From Miscanthus floridulus (taxonomy: Eukaryota > Streptophyta > Magnoliopsida > Poales > Poaceae): 64,000 bases of DNA. The notes beneath the pieces are model-generated. The model was given only the letters and a program-made list of their open reading frames with translations. It did not search any database and was not told the origin of the DNA. Both the position numbers and the translations under genes were made by a program. The DNA lies in assembly GCF_019320115.1 (NCBI RefSeq), contig NC_089585.1, positions 141,841,426 through 141,905,425 of the forward strand, given 5' to 3'. This document shows, in pieces, positions 25,297 to 35,180 of this stretch; position 1 is the first letter of the stretch; the number at the start of each line of letters is the position of its first letter.

Positions 25297-27061
25297 CTAG
25301 GTAGCGTGTCCTGTACGTTGCTACGGGACAACTAAATCTTTTGTACTAAAAACACACGGATCGCACATAAGATAACAATACTGTTAAATTAAATACCGAA
25401 TGTTAAAAAGCAAAGTTCGTGAAATTAACACAGTCACTGGAGAGCGCGGTGTCGCAGGTTCACAAACTCTACTGTATAGACTTTTTCGTGATATGGCTAA
25501 GATAATATTTTATATCGGCAGAAAGAATTCTCCGATATCCATTTCTTTCAGTGCGTCAATAAATCCATACATGAATAAGTTCCGCTGCATCTCCATATAA
25601 TTCATGTACACACATGTTCAGGGTATATATGTAAATATTAGTGCCTGTCGCATGGATAATACTACGTGTCTTAAAAAATCTCTCATAAAATTTTAAAACA
25701 AAGTATGTTATACTCACCGTATAAATGTATGTGGCTTTAGGACTATTCCACACAGACATATATTGTAGAATAAGGTATTCCACTTGAGTGTATGTTCCAA
25801 GATATTGAATTAGATGTTGTAATTCTTAATTTCGACATATTTTTTAGGTCAAGACAACCGATGGTGACACTTTTCTTAGTGGTACATAATTTTATGGTGC
25901 ACCTCTTGACTATCTGAGTAAGGACAAGTTAGCACTGCAAAGGCTCAGAAAAGCTGCTGAGAAGACCAAGGTTGAGTTTTCCTTCACTATGCATACTAAA
26001 ACCTATGTCCCCGTTTATCATTACCGATACTTTTGATGCAAAGCAATTCAACATTACCATGATCAGATATAAGTTTGAGTCTCTTGTGAGCAATCTCATA
26101 GAGGGACTCAAATTCTTTATGTGATTTGCCTCAAGGATATTGGCAGGACGATGGACCCATGTTGGAATGTCACACCAAAAAGTGTCCATATTTTGTACAC
26201 AATTTATTTCTCATGAATACATGCGGGTACTATAATAACACTAACTACACTAAATGAAAGATGAGAGAATTTGCATTGCCTCCAGAAGGATTTATTTATT
26301 AAGTACTTTGGACTCTACAGGTAGTTTTGAAATATCTGTTTGCATGTCTTACCTCGTATCCTAATTCAAAATTTTATAGTTTAATTAGAATATTTAGGTG
26401 ATTGTATATATATAATATTCAATACAAGAATAATCTATGCATGATCTTCTCGAAAGATTTCTGTAGTGTAAAGACATCTTCGTTTTTCATGCATGCCCGT
26501 GCTAATGCTACGGTAAAAACAAAAGGACAATATATTAATTAAAAAATAAAAACAAAACTTATGCTCAAAGTCAAAGAGATAAATTATGGATGCTTGAATT
26601 TTGTCATCCATTATCTACCGGCGTGCCTATAAAATAGACTGAATAAATAATTAAACATAGATAGAAAACTAAATTAATGAAAGGATCATTGCAAGATATC
26701 AATCATCTCATAGCTTCGGACAATATCGCAAAGCTACTAAAAACTATAACCATGCCCTCACCTCAAACATTGTCCAGATAAATGAATTACAATGAAAAAA
26801 ATGGATATCAGAGATTTCTTCCTACCAATATAAAACATTATTTTAGCCACATTACGGAAATGTCTATAAAGTAGAGTTTGTGAGCCTGCGACGCCGCGCA
26901 TTCCGTGGCTGTATTAAATTCATAAATTTTGCTTTTTGAATTAAATGTCACTTTAACGTTGGTATTTAATTTTTACAGTATTGTTATCTTATCGTGTGAT
27001 CCGTGTGTTTTTAGTATAAATTGTTAGTTATCCCGTAGCAACGCACGGATACGCTACCTAG
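25297..27061. mobile_element. TIR DNA transposon carrying a mitochondrial HSP70 gene fragment
   Basis: The left terminus CTAGGTAGCGTGTCC at 25,297 and the right terminus GGATACGCTACCTAG ending 27,061 are inverted. The similarity extends about 190 bp inwards: GTTGCTACGGGA, AAAACACACGGATC, AAGATAACAATACTGT and GCGTCGCAGG-TCACAAACTCTACT are all present on both sides in inverse orientation. Both ends are flanked by TA, compatible with a TA target duplication; no 9-bp duplication was found, so the superfamily is uncertain. There is no transposase frame: it is a non-autonomous carrier of captured host sequence. Confidence 0.8.
25848..26147 (+). pseudogene. Captured mitochondrial-type HSP70 (DnaK family) exon fragment
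   Basis: Plus-strand translation with stops and indels gives VKTTDGDTFLSG, LSKDKLALQRLRKAAEKTKV, then TDTFDAKQFNITMIRYKFES, LVSNLIE and CLKDIG. These match in order the mitochondrial HSP70 block VK-T-GDTFLGG / DKLALQRLREAAEKAK / AKHFNITLTRSKFESLV / CLKDAG of the nucleotide-binding domain; cytosolic HSP70s differ at these positions. The match starts exactly after TTTTTTAG, an intron acceptor, so genomic DNA with introns was captured, not cDNA. It has at least two stops, and the conserved GGEDFD motif is destroyed. It is non-functional as a chaperone. Confidence 0.85.
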
Positions 27062-27447
27062 TATAAATAAAAAGAATGAAAAAGACGACAAGAAAGATTG
27101 GCATTAGGCCAACTCCTTTCGATTCTTTACAAACACATCTGAAAGTTAACATGTGGGTTGTGGGCATCAAATCAAAACAACAAAAAGAACATGGATTCGA
27201 CCATAAGTAGCATTTGCCCTCTTTTTTTGAAAAAAAAGAATGGTACTACAGAGTTACATGATTGTCAATCTTATCAGCACCATTAATTTTTGGCAATTGT
27301 AGAACTCAACCAAGACACCCATTGAAATGCTACATCCCTAGCCCGCAACCCAATTAAGATTAAGTTTTCGCAAGTCTAGCTCCCCAGCCATTATTAAACT
27401 GCATGAAAGGCTCCGAAATGAAGACCACTATTTGAAAAAAGAGTAAA
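27062..27447. other. AT-rich intergenic sequence
   Basis: No gene frame or repeat boundary recognised. Confidence 0.4.
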
Positions 27448-27583
27448 TGATTATTGTTTCCTTACATACATGATTGTTTCCTTCCATGCATGATTATTGT
27501 TTCCTTCCATGCATGATTATTGTTTCCTTCCATGCATGATTGTTTCATTCCATGCATGATTATTGTTTTCTTCTATGCATGTG
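27448..27583. repeat. Short tandem repeat of TTTCCTTCCATGCATGATTA
   Basis: About five diverged units of 17-26 bp (TTGTTTCCTTCCATGCATGA with or without TTA), each containing the palindrome TCATGCATGA. Confidence 0.8.
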
Positions 27584-28519
27584 GCCTCAGGTGATCGATT
27601 TGTTTCCTTTAAAGCAGACGGGGATCGCAGAGATGGTAGTTTCTTTTTCTATCGCGCGGGGTATCGCACGGGGTGGGTAGACGGACGAACCAAAATAAAT
27701 ATCGCACCAAAAGATGTCCACGCTTTGTTCTTTTTAGTTATATGTAGGAGAAGTAGAATCCTGCAGAGAGATCGATCGCTTGCATATTGGAAAGGCAATC
27801 TAACTGTTAATTAATTTCCATACACAGTTTTCATATCATTCGGTCGGCCCGCAAACTAAATGATTTCCTTTTGTGGACTACTAAAATGGGAAAGAACTCT
27901 AAAGTTTGTACTACACCATGCTTGTGTTATAGTGCCATACATAGTACAGAGAAATTTTGATATTTAACCTTTAGACCCGTCCCGTCCTGCCCTGGCCAGT
28001 CCGTCCAACCCGGCAAGCAGGCGCTAGGGTTGGGGGCCCCTGCGTCGTCCAGCAGCGGGTTGCCCCCTTCGCCCTCCACAGGCTGGCGGGTGAAGGGGCC
28101 GCGACGGCGTTGCTCCACCGGCTCCACGGCTCCTGCAGGTAAGAGCTCTCAAATGAGAGATGAGTATTTTCGTCTTTTCCCGTGTCCCAAACAGTGAAAA
28201 AAGGCGCCTAGGAATTACTAAAAGAGAGAAAACCTCGAAAATAATAAATATCAAAATAATTCGCGTGTCCAGGGTTTTATTTCAAAAGGCCTGCGAATTC
28301 AATGTCAAATGTTGAGGGCTGCGAATTGAGGGCTAAATATCAAAATTTCTCATTGAATATGAAGGGGAAACAGCTTTTACAATGCACAATTCACTATGGA
28401 AACAACTTAGACAAGGCATAATTACCTAGTTACTTCAAATTTGATACAATAAACTTTGGACTTAATATGGACCGTAGCGTTAGCACGGACAATATATTAG
28501 TACGAGAAGGTTATGAAGT
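27584..28519. other. Intergenic sequence, no gene recognised
   Basis: Contains a GC-rich stretch at 27,975-28,140 and AT-rich sequence. ACCGTAGCGTTAGCACGG at 28,471 is the inverse of CCCGTGCTAATGCTACGGT at 26,495, so a second pair of transposon-like ends may overlap the HSP70-carrying element; it was not resolved. Confidence 0.35.
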
Positions 28520-28757
28520 TTTTCGTGCAACATATTATTGCCGGTTCAAGTTATGAACCCACAATGATGACCTAATATCACTGCCAGTTCATGACTAAAA
28601 CTAACAGTGATATGAACCGGTTGTGTTATATCGCTACCGGTTGGTTCTATCAACGTTGATTTTAGCTGCAAAACCGTAGCGATAGGCCGGCAGGCACTGT
28701 TATCGCCGGTTTGTTACGAACCGGCAGCAGCAGTGAAAGTAAAATCTGTAGTGTGTA
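28520..28757. mobile_element. CACTA-like terminal remnant
   Basis: Dense short direct and inverted copies of TGCCGGTTC / GAACCGGCA (28,541 to 28,728) followed by CTGTAGTG at 28,746-28,753, the reverse complement of a CACTACAG terminus. The pattern is that of CACTA subterminal repeats. No left terminus found. Confidence 0.4.
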
Positions 28758-28853
28758 TTATTTAATATTTTAGGCTGCCAGAAGATTTGACACTACATGC
28801 ATACATACATTAATATAAGGACTCTCTCCCCTCTCTGTGTGTTGTGCGCGAAA

Positions 28854-29862
28854 TCAGAACACTAGACCGGATCCTTTGAACTTGTCCTCCACGAGGCGAT
28901 CCATTTTTTCTGCCATCTCCTTGCTCATGTGATTGGCCCAGTCCCCGACCTTCCCTTTCCTAAACACGGAAGAGCGCTGGAAGAAAAGCTTGCCCCCTGC
29001 CGCCTCAACACCATCTGAATCTGACTGCTTTATTAGCTTGAAAGTTGCGAAGTGAGTCGAAGCTGCAGAAGCTGACAACCTGCTGGGCAACTCCACGGTC
29101 GTCCTCCTCCTGAGTGAAGGGGACACCGAGGAAGCTCGCAAGCTTCCTGGCAACCTCGAGCGTGTCAGACGCCATCTGTTCGTACCTGAGAAACATCACC
29201 TCTCGTGGCCTCGCCGAGCTCTCTTTCCAGTACTGAAGGTAGTGCTCCCAGAAAGGGCCGAAAGGAGAGCAGCCCTCGCAGAACATGGCGAAGGCAGCGT
29301 CGAGGCCGACCGGGGCCCCTGTGCCGATCATGTTCTCAAAGTGCCACCTCGAGACGAAAGCATCCTTGGGCTCCCGGCAGAGGTACACCACCCTGCAGCC
29401 GAGGGTGGAGACGGCGGGCGGGAGCAGCGAGAGAGGCAGGTGGGTCGAGAGCAGCCTCGGCGACGGCAGCGTCTCCAGATGGTCGAGGTCTCCACCACCC
29501 GTGGAGCTGAAGCCAATGAAGGGCACGGCCATCTGTGGGTGGGTTGTGAGCAGAGGGTGGGCGCTGAGGCTGCAGCGGGAGCGGTTGAAGATGGTGAAGG
29601 CGAGGGCCTTGAGCCAGTTGGTTCCGCTCTTCGGGTGCGTCGCCAGGATGATGTCGTCGCCGCGGGGCTTGAAATTGTCTCTCACGGCCATGAATTTTCC
29701 TAGCGTGTGTGATCTGAGCCAGCACTGGTTGTAGAGGGTGAGAGGCGTCGTCCATCCTTCCCTTGTGGGAAGTCTAGCTACAAGATCAGCTTCTTCACTG
29801 TTGCTACTTTCACTCGGGTAATTAGTGAAGCTCTCCTTGATCTCAGAGTGAACCTGCGCCAT
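28854..29862 (-). CDS. Cytosolic sulfotransferase (SOT), near-complete, one frameshift
   Basis: Transfers the sulfonate of PAPS to a hydroxyl acceptor (flavonoid, steroid or hormone class; substrate not predictable). ATG at 29,860-29,862. Visible family signatures, by residue: HPKSGTNW (77-84, 5'-phosphosulfate loop), catalytic His in STHLPLSLLP (His141), CREPKDAFVSRWHF (162-175, 3'-phosphate binding), FLRYEQM (224-230), and C-terminal FRKGKVGDWANHMSKEM. The conceptual length of about 336 residues equals the family norm, with no intron. One extra base near 29,036-29,045 (around AATAAAGCAGTC on the minus strand) moves the last 60 residues, including the RKGKVGDW PAPS site, to another frame. 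This could be a real null mutation or a sequencing error, since this window shows many 1-bp indels. Paralogous fragments lie at 4.5, 17.7 and 31.7 kb on the same strand. Confidence 0.85.
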
Positions 29863-29942
29863 GCGGATAGGATCTAGAGTGTCTCGGTAACGGTACTCGC
29901 TTCTTCTTTTGCCAATGAAATTTTGGGGTCTTCACTCATGCT

Positions 29943-29955
29943 ATTATATATATAG
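29943..29955 (-). promoter_or_regulatory. TATA box of the sulfotransferase gene
   Basis: The minus strand reads CTATATATATAATAG about 80-90 bp before the ATG, a usual spacing for a plant TATA box with a short 5' UTR. Confidence 0.5.
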
Positions 29956-29983
29956 ATCGATGGGGATTAGCTGGTGGATGAGC

Positions 29984-30007
29984 GCGCGTGTGTGTGTGTG
30001 TGTGGGT

Positions 30008-30039
<32 letters not shown>

Positions 30040-30063
30040 GGGGGGGGGGGGGGGGGTTGGGGG
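29984..30063. repeat. (TG)n and interrupted G homopolymer
   Basis: (TG)8-9 followed by a run of G about 55 nt long broken by only a few T (30,006-30,062). It lies about 130-200 bp upstream of the sulfotransferase start, with the C-rich strand as the gene's coding strand. It can form G-quadruplexes and is an error-prone tract for sequencing. Confidence 0.9.
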
Positions 30064-30138
30064 GGTCAGGGGTGTGGTTGGGGGTTGGGATCGGAGGAGG
30101 ATGCAGAAGGGGAGTGAAAGGGGCTAGGATAATCTCTA

Positions 30139-30208
30139 CTAAAAAGCGTGGCGCAAGTGAAGAAATATTAGGGTAACGATAACATCCCACGCTTTTTAGC
30201 ACTTGCGG
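30139..30208. repeat. Inverted module pair in swapped order
   Basis: CTAAAAAGCGTGG (30,139) then CGCAAGTG (30,153) are followed by CCACGCTTTTTAG (30,187) then CACTTGCG (30,201). Each second block is the reverse complement of a first block, but in order A-B-A'-B', which as RNA is a pseudoknot topology rather than a simple hairpin. Confidence 0.7.
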
Positions 30209-30209
30209 C

Positions 30210-30551
30210 GAAGACATCATCCAACCAAAATAAATCTAAGGCTCATATTAAGATTTTCATAAAAGATTGAGCCAATAAATAGGTGGCTAGTATATGCACC
30301 TATCGTGAAGTTGAGAGAGCCGAAGAGCATGCCACGTGCACGCCTGCTGAGATGAGCCGTGACATGGTGTGCACATGTTTGACATGGCACGATGCGGTGT
30401 GGATGTGCTGGTTTTGTCACTACGTCTGTTAAAGACTCATCAAAGGAGTCGTTGCCGAAACAATGTCTCCATAAGTGATCCACAGTTACACCATTCATTC
30501 CTCGCAGCAACGTCTTGTGTGTACCTAAAATTCTCCACAAGTGATCCATAG
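30210..30551. other. Intergenic sequence, no gene recognised
   Basis: Short frames only; nothing recognised. Confidence 0.35.
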
Positions 30552-30710
30552 TTGCAATCGTGTATTTAAGGACGTCCGCCTCCGTAAATCGATTTTAGGA
30601 GACCAACGCTCAGAATGAGCGCCTCTGAAAATCATCGATTAACATAGACCGTCGTCTTAAAATGCTCACCTCCGAAAATCGATTTACGGAGGAGGCGGAT
30701 ATCCTAAGAC
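30552..30710. mobile_element. Foldback MITE-like element
   Basis: CCTCCGTAAATCGATTTT at 30,570 is mirrored by AAAATCGATTTACGGAGG at 30,676, with weaker outer arms (AAGGACGTCCGCC and GGCGGATATCCTAAG). About 160 bp in total. No clear target duplication. Confidence 0.55.
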
Positions 30711-31127
30711 GACTGCATCCATTAATCAATGATTTTGGAGGCTATCGCCGACGCCCGCATTTGTAAATGATTTTCTGGAGTCGAGCATTTTTCTAGAGCC
30801 CACCTGAGCATTTACCGTTGGATTATCTATTAATTCAAACGTTTAACTGGAGAGTACGTATTTTACTATATTTATACTGGTTGGATTGTTCATTAATTCT
30901 AGCACCCAAACGGTGAGTACGTACTTTTCCATGTTAGCAATGTTTAGACCTTATTATATGTACAAATTTGTTAAGTTGTTATATTTATTTTATTAGATTA
31001 CAAATTGTTGGACCAATTTGTACCTACCTATCAAGTTATTGCATGATGGGAGCAATTTACTCTTTAGAATTTGAGATGCTGAGTCATGGAGTTAGCACGA
31101 GCCTCATTGAAAAAATAATAATTTGAG
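30711..31127. other. AT-rich intergenic sequence
   Basis: No gene or repeat boundary recognised. Confidence 0.35.
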
Positions 31128-31265
31128 CTGAAGATAATGGCTTCACACCTATACCAAGTTTAATATGAGGATAGGCTTCACGCCTACCAAATTTAATTTG
31201 AGGACAAGCTTCACACCTACCAAGTATAATTTGAGGACAAGCTTCACACCTGCCAAATTTAATTT
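31128..31265. repeat. Tandem repeat GAGGACAAGCTTCACACCTACC, about 4 units
   Basis: Diverged units of 33-38 bp, each with a GGCTTCACACCTACCAA core followed by TTTAATTTGAG. Ends next to a MITE. Confidence 0.75.
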
Positions 31266-31272
31266 TTACCAA

Positions 31273-31515
31273 GTGCCTATTTAGTTCCCAAAATTTTGCA
31301 AAATTTTTCAAGATTTCCCGTCACATCGAATCTTTGGACGCATGCATGAAGCATTAAATATAAATAAAAAATAAAACTAATTACACAGTTTAGACGAAAT
31401 TCACGAGATGAATCTTTTAAGCCTAATTAGACTATGATTGGACACTAATTGCCAAATAACAACGAAAGTGCTACAGTACCATTTCCCAAAAAAAATCGCC
31501 AACTAAACAAGGCCC
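31273..31515. mobile_element. MITE with GGGCCTTGTTTAGTT terminal repeat
   Basis: The right end AACTAAACAAGGCCC (31,501-31,515) is the inverse of GGGCCTTGTTTAGTT, and the left end GTGCCTATTTAGTTCCC is a decayed copy. The internal TTTTGCAAAATTTTTCAAGAT and ACGAAAGTGCTACAGTACC are typical of a very abundant grass MITE family. A relative lies at 50,635-50,877. Confidence 0.65.
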
Positions 31516-31678
31516 AAATATAACCAGTAGACACTTTGCCACTTCCATATCTCATTTGAAACCTGATAGAGTGATAAAGCGCATATACAAATTATATTTC
31601 CAAAATGAAATGGACTTGTTTATTGCAAACATGGAAAAAAAATTGTGTCAAATCACACAAGACAAAATGAGATACATG

Positions 31679-32254
31679 TTAAAACACAAGGCCAGATCCA
31701 TTGAGTTTCTCTTCCATAATGAAATCTATCTTTCTCCCCATCTCTTCGCTAATGTGATTCACCCAATCTGTCGAACGATGTCTCCCGCCTGATTGGCATG
31801 CAAGCCGCTAAGCTTCTCAAAGCTGCATAACCTCACAACCTTCTAAGGGACCCCATCTTCTTCTTTCTTGATACTGAATGGGATGCCAAGGAACGTTGCG
31901 ATCCTTTTGACACACTTCACTGGTTTTGGTTTCATATCCTCATACTTGATAAAAAAGAACTTTGTCAGGATTTGCGATCCTCTCCCTCCATTACTCGAGG
32001 CAGTGCTCCTAAAAAGGACCATAGGGTGAGAAACCTTCAAAGAACATGTCAAGAGCATCTTCCACATTAATGCTATATTCTCTACTAATCTTGTTCTCAA
32101 AATGCCGTCGAGACACAAACGTGTCCTTTGGCCCTCGGCAAATGTACACAATCCGACAACCACAAGTTGTTATGGAGTCTGGGAGCAATGAAAAGGGCAT
32201 ATGGGTGGCTAGAACTCTTGGGGAAGAGAGTGTATCCACATAAGTCAGCTCCAC
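31679..32254 (-). pseudogene. Sulfotransferase pseudogene, C-terminal two thirds
   Basis: From 32,254 the minus strand gives SSPRVLATHMPFSLLP (catalytic His), then CRIVYICRGPKDTFVSRRHF, EGFSPYGPF, FFIKYEDMKPKP, FLGIPFSIKKEEDGVP and finally DWVNHISEEMGRK with KLNGSGLVF-stop at 31,679. At least two frame changes occur, one stop follows EDGVP, and the FRKGKVG part of the PAPS motif is deleted. The N-terminal exon part lies 1.7 kb away at 33,910-34,087 because a LINE fragment separates them. Non-functional. Confidence 0.85.
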
Positions 32255-32387
32255 ACCAAGAGGCGGAAGATGTTTACCATGCTTTGGTGGCTTGTCCGCA
32301 TGCTTTGGCTCCGCGACAGGCTATGAGGGAGCACTGGGTGTTGCCATCAGAGCAGGATTTAGCCAAGGCTGATCCAGACTGGTTGAT
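32255..32387 (+). pseudogene. LINE fragment, zinc-binding part (left of CACTA insertion)
   Basis: The plus frame HQEAEDVYHALVACPHALAP continuing with AMREHWVLPSEQDL is the H....CP part of the zf-RVT domain of plant L1-type LINEs. It stops in the codon for PDWL at the CACTA insertion and resumes at 33,430. Confidence 0.75.
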
Positions 32388-33429
32388 CACTACTACAGAA
32401 TCGATTTTTAGGGGCGGCTCGTAACCATTTGTAGGGGCGGTTTGGTCAGCCGCCCCTACCGAACCGTCTCTACAAATCATGCATTTGTAGGGGCGGTTCC
32501 CAGGCCGCCCCTACAAATCGATTTGTAGGGGCGGCTCGTATTACCAGCCGCCCCTACAAAATGATTTATAGGGGCAGCTCGTATTACTAGCCGCCCCTAT
32601 AAATCGATTTGTAGGGGCGGCTGTAGTACCAGCCGCCCCTACAAACAGGTATTTGTAGGGGCGGTTCAATCTAGAACCACCCCTACAGTACGTTTTTCCG
32701 CAAAAAAAAATCAAATTTACAATTCAAAATCTAGATCCACATGCATATGAAACATCCATAAAACTAACTAATTGTTCACTAAAATCAAGAAACATGGACC
32801 AAATAAGGGTATGATCTTGTTCCCCTCTCTAATTTACCTTAGTACATTTAAAACTTAGGTCTAATTTGCTTCATAAGTAGCTCAGGCACCATAGAAGAGA
32901 GAGAAAAACAAAACTCTAATTACTCACTAACCAACCATTAAAACTTCAAAAAAAGTGTGAAATAGCATTTTCTTATCTTCTAGAATCTCTCCACCAAAGA
33001 ATTTGAGATCAAAACCTTCTCTCCTTAGTAGAGCAATTTTTGGGAGGTGCCTAAGGTCTCCCCACCTTTCTTTCACGGGTTGGAGTAAGTGACCCGAGGA
33101 GGAAGAAGGTGCTGCAGCTGTTTTATATGTGGGTCATTTGTAGGGGCGGCTGTTGATTGAGCCACCCCTACAAATCGAAGCTATGTATATGGGGGCATCA
33201 CCAGCCGCCCCTACAAATAGCAACTCCAGGGGCGGCTGGTGATTGAGCCGCCCCTACAAATCAGACCTCATTTGTAGGGGCGGCTCGTATTACCAGCCGC
33301 CCCTGCTGTTCCATTTGTAGGGGTGGCTGGTGTCTGGGCACCCGAGCACGTCACTGTTGGGGCGGCTCCATCACCAGCCGCCCCTAAAAAAAAACCAAAC
33401 CGTTGCTAAAATCGTTTTTTTAAGTAGTG
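32388..33429. mobile_element. Non-autonomous CACTA (En/Spm) element, 1,042 bp, GAT target duplication
   Basis: Left end CACTACTACAGAA at 32,388 and right end TTAAGTAGTG ending 33,429 form CACTA termini. GAT precedes (32,385-32,387) and follows (33,430-33,432), the 3-bp duplication typical of the superfamily. Subterminal regions are full of TTTGTAGGGGCGGCT / AGCCGCCCCTACAAA in both orientations. There is no transposase. Removing the element and one GAT restores the LINE frame (DWL then MMLLRNN), which confirms both the boundaries and the insertion order. Confidence 0.95.
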
Positions 33430-33909
33430 GATGATGCTGCTACGCAATAATTCTTTGGAGGTATTGACAAATGTCTTCATGCTCTTTTGGCATACTTGGA
33501 GTATACGAAATAAGGTGATCCACGAGGATATCTGTCCTTTTATAGCCAGCTCGGTCACCTTCCTAACCAGGTATATGACTTCCCTGACTAATATCCGACA
33601 GCAGGGTGAATGCATGGATTCAAAAGGGAAGCGTTGTGCGGAGTTTGCAGCCGGTAATTTTCAGAGACAACCAGCAGTTCAGAGGACGAAGTATTGGGTG
33701 CCACCACCGCAGGGTACCTTCAAGATTAATGCTGATGCTGCTTTTAATCAGTTAGATGGAGATGCTGCAGTGGGAGTCGTGATCCGAGATTGGAAGGGCT
33801 CTTTGAAACTAACTGCCTGGCGCATTTTATCTTACTGCAGGGATGCAGAGGAGGATGAAGCTGTAGCATGCCTGGAGGGTGTTCACATGGCGATGAGATG
33901 GCGCAGTAC
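33430..33909 (+). pseudogene. LINE fragment, RNase H domain (right of CACTA insertion)
   Basis: The plus frame reads MFLWHTWSIRNKVIHED-like sequence and then GTFKINADAAF, VGVVIRDWKG and DAEEDEAVACLEGVHMAMRW. This is the RNase H fold (first catalytic Asp in INADAAF, Glu in DEAVACLEG) that follows the zinc domain in plant LINEs. It continues out of frame into sulfotransferase sequence near 33,905. No poly(A) or target duplication was found, so it is a fragment of a larger rearranged insertion. Confidence 0.75.
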
Positions 33910-34087
33910 GTATGCTCTCAATGATGCTCGGACGGAACCAGTAGTTCTTGTAGAGTATCATGGGCTGTAACCACCCCTCTCCTGATGGAAGTTTGGATAT
34001 AAGGTCAGCAGCACAGTTTTCAAACGAAATGGCTTCAGAGGAGCCTTTTGTGGCACTTTCATCCTCGACTTGTGACATATAGCTCAA
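33910..34087 (-). pseudogene. Sulfotransferase pseudogene, N-terminal part
   Basis: Minus frame ISKLPSGEGWLQPMILYKNY then WFRPSIIES aligns with VARLPTREGWTTPLTLYNQC / WLRSHTLGK of the gene at 29 kb. It is the 5' part of the pseudogene whose remainder is at 31,679-32,254. The segment carrying the PKSGT loop is missing between the two parts. Confidence 0.75.
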
Positions 34088-34152
34088 CTACTTTGGAGTT
34101 GTGCAGTCTCGCGCTAGCTAGAATGGATTGGATGGGCAAGAGAGATATGCGC

Positions 34153-34248
34153 CCTGTTCGTTTGGGCTTATTTGGCTTATAAGCCGTCAAATCAGTCAAC
34201 AGTACTTTCAATTATGGTTTATCAGCCAAATAAGCCCAAACGAACAGG
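34153..34248. mobile_element. Small MITE with CCTGTTCGTTTGGGCTTATT ends
   Basis: CCTGTTCGTTTGGGCTTATT at 34,153 and its reverse complement ending 34,248 form 20+ bp terminal repeats of a 96-bp element (hAT-like type common in grasses). Relatives with the same start lie at 49,966 and 51,854. Confidence 0.8.
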
Positions 34249-35100
34249 ACGATGACTACAATCCTGCCTCGCAGGGCACAGTAAATAGCACAAGGTCCCT
34301 AGCATTCTACCGGAAAATGGAATAGATGGACAGCGGAGGTAGGTGTACATGTTTTTTTTTTTGGTTGGTGGAACAGATCTTGTCCTCCCATGCATATATG
34401 TAATCCAGTGATAGCGAGCGTGTTTTTTCTATATCAAAATAAATAAAATATAAACCTCGTGATTGGCGAGTGTACTGTACGTGTTTTTCTAAGCAAAAAG
34501 GATATACTGAAGAGAAAATGAGACGCCCAACTAACCCGAGTTGATCGTGTGGCTGGTTACATGCGGCGCCGGCTCCGATCCGCTCCATCGATCGCATCGG
34601 GTGTGGCGTGTGTGATGACTGATAGATGGCCGATGGCCCCCTTGCCGGAATGCCGGATGCATGCATGCGCCGTCGATCTGCATGTGATGGTGATGTGGCA
34701 AGTTAGCCCGGCTTTTGCGTGCCTGCTGTTAATTACGATGATGACTGATATACGTAGTATGAGCGACGATCCAGCGCCGCCCTTGCCTACTTTTGTTGCG
34801 TTGCTGGCCCAGCCTGTGCGCGCGCGCTCTCTCTCTCATCCATGTTCGCTCCGTCACGTAATACAGTGTATTTTAAAAAATTTAAGATAAATTAAAAAAG
34901 AACATAAAATGCACATGTACCTTTGTTTTATTTTCTAATCAGACGCTATCATCAACATGATTAATGATAATTGGTTGATAAATAGAAAGTATTTAATGTA
35001 AAACTGGTTTTTGTCCTTAGAATGCATTATGTTTTAGAACAATTTTTTAATGTTATAATACTATATGTTACAGGATGGAGGGAGTACAATACAAATACAA
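34249..35100. other. Intergenic sequence, no gene recognised
   Basis: Plus-strand frames at 34,549-34,890 are open but show no recognisable domain. The end is AT-rich. Confidence 0.35.
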
Positions 35101-35103
35101 TGC

Positions 35104-35110
<7 letters not shown>

Positions 35111-35174
<64 letters not shown>

Positions 35175-35180
35175 TGTATG
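35111..35180. repeat. (TA)n(TGTA)n microsatellite
   Basis: About 18 TA units followed by about eight TGTA units, immediately left of a Micron-like element. Confidence 0.9.

Noticed and set aside
26494..28489. A second TIR transposon with CCCGTGCTAATGCTACGGT / ACCGTAGCGTTAGCACGG ends
   Set aside because: The pair would overlap the HSP70-carrying element without nesting, and no flanking duplication or internal match was found; noted only in the intergenic entry.
28854..29862. Assigning the sulfotransferase to a named gene such as the sorghum strigolactone-related LGS1
   Set aside because: Family motifs are clear, but substrate class and orthology cannot be read from sequence alone; naming it would be a guess.
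32390..33430. Regularly spaced TTTGTAGGGGCGGCT repeats as a CRISPR-like array
   Set aside because: Units are in both orientations with variable spacing and lie between CACTA termini; they are transposon subterminal repeats in a plant genome.
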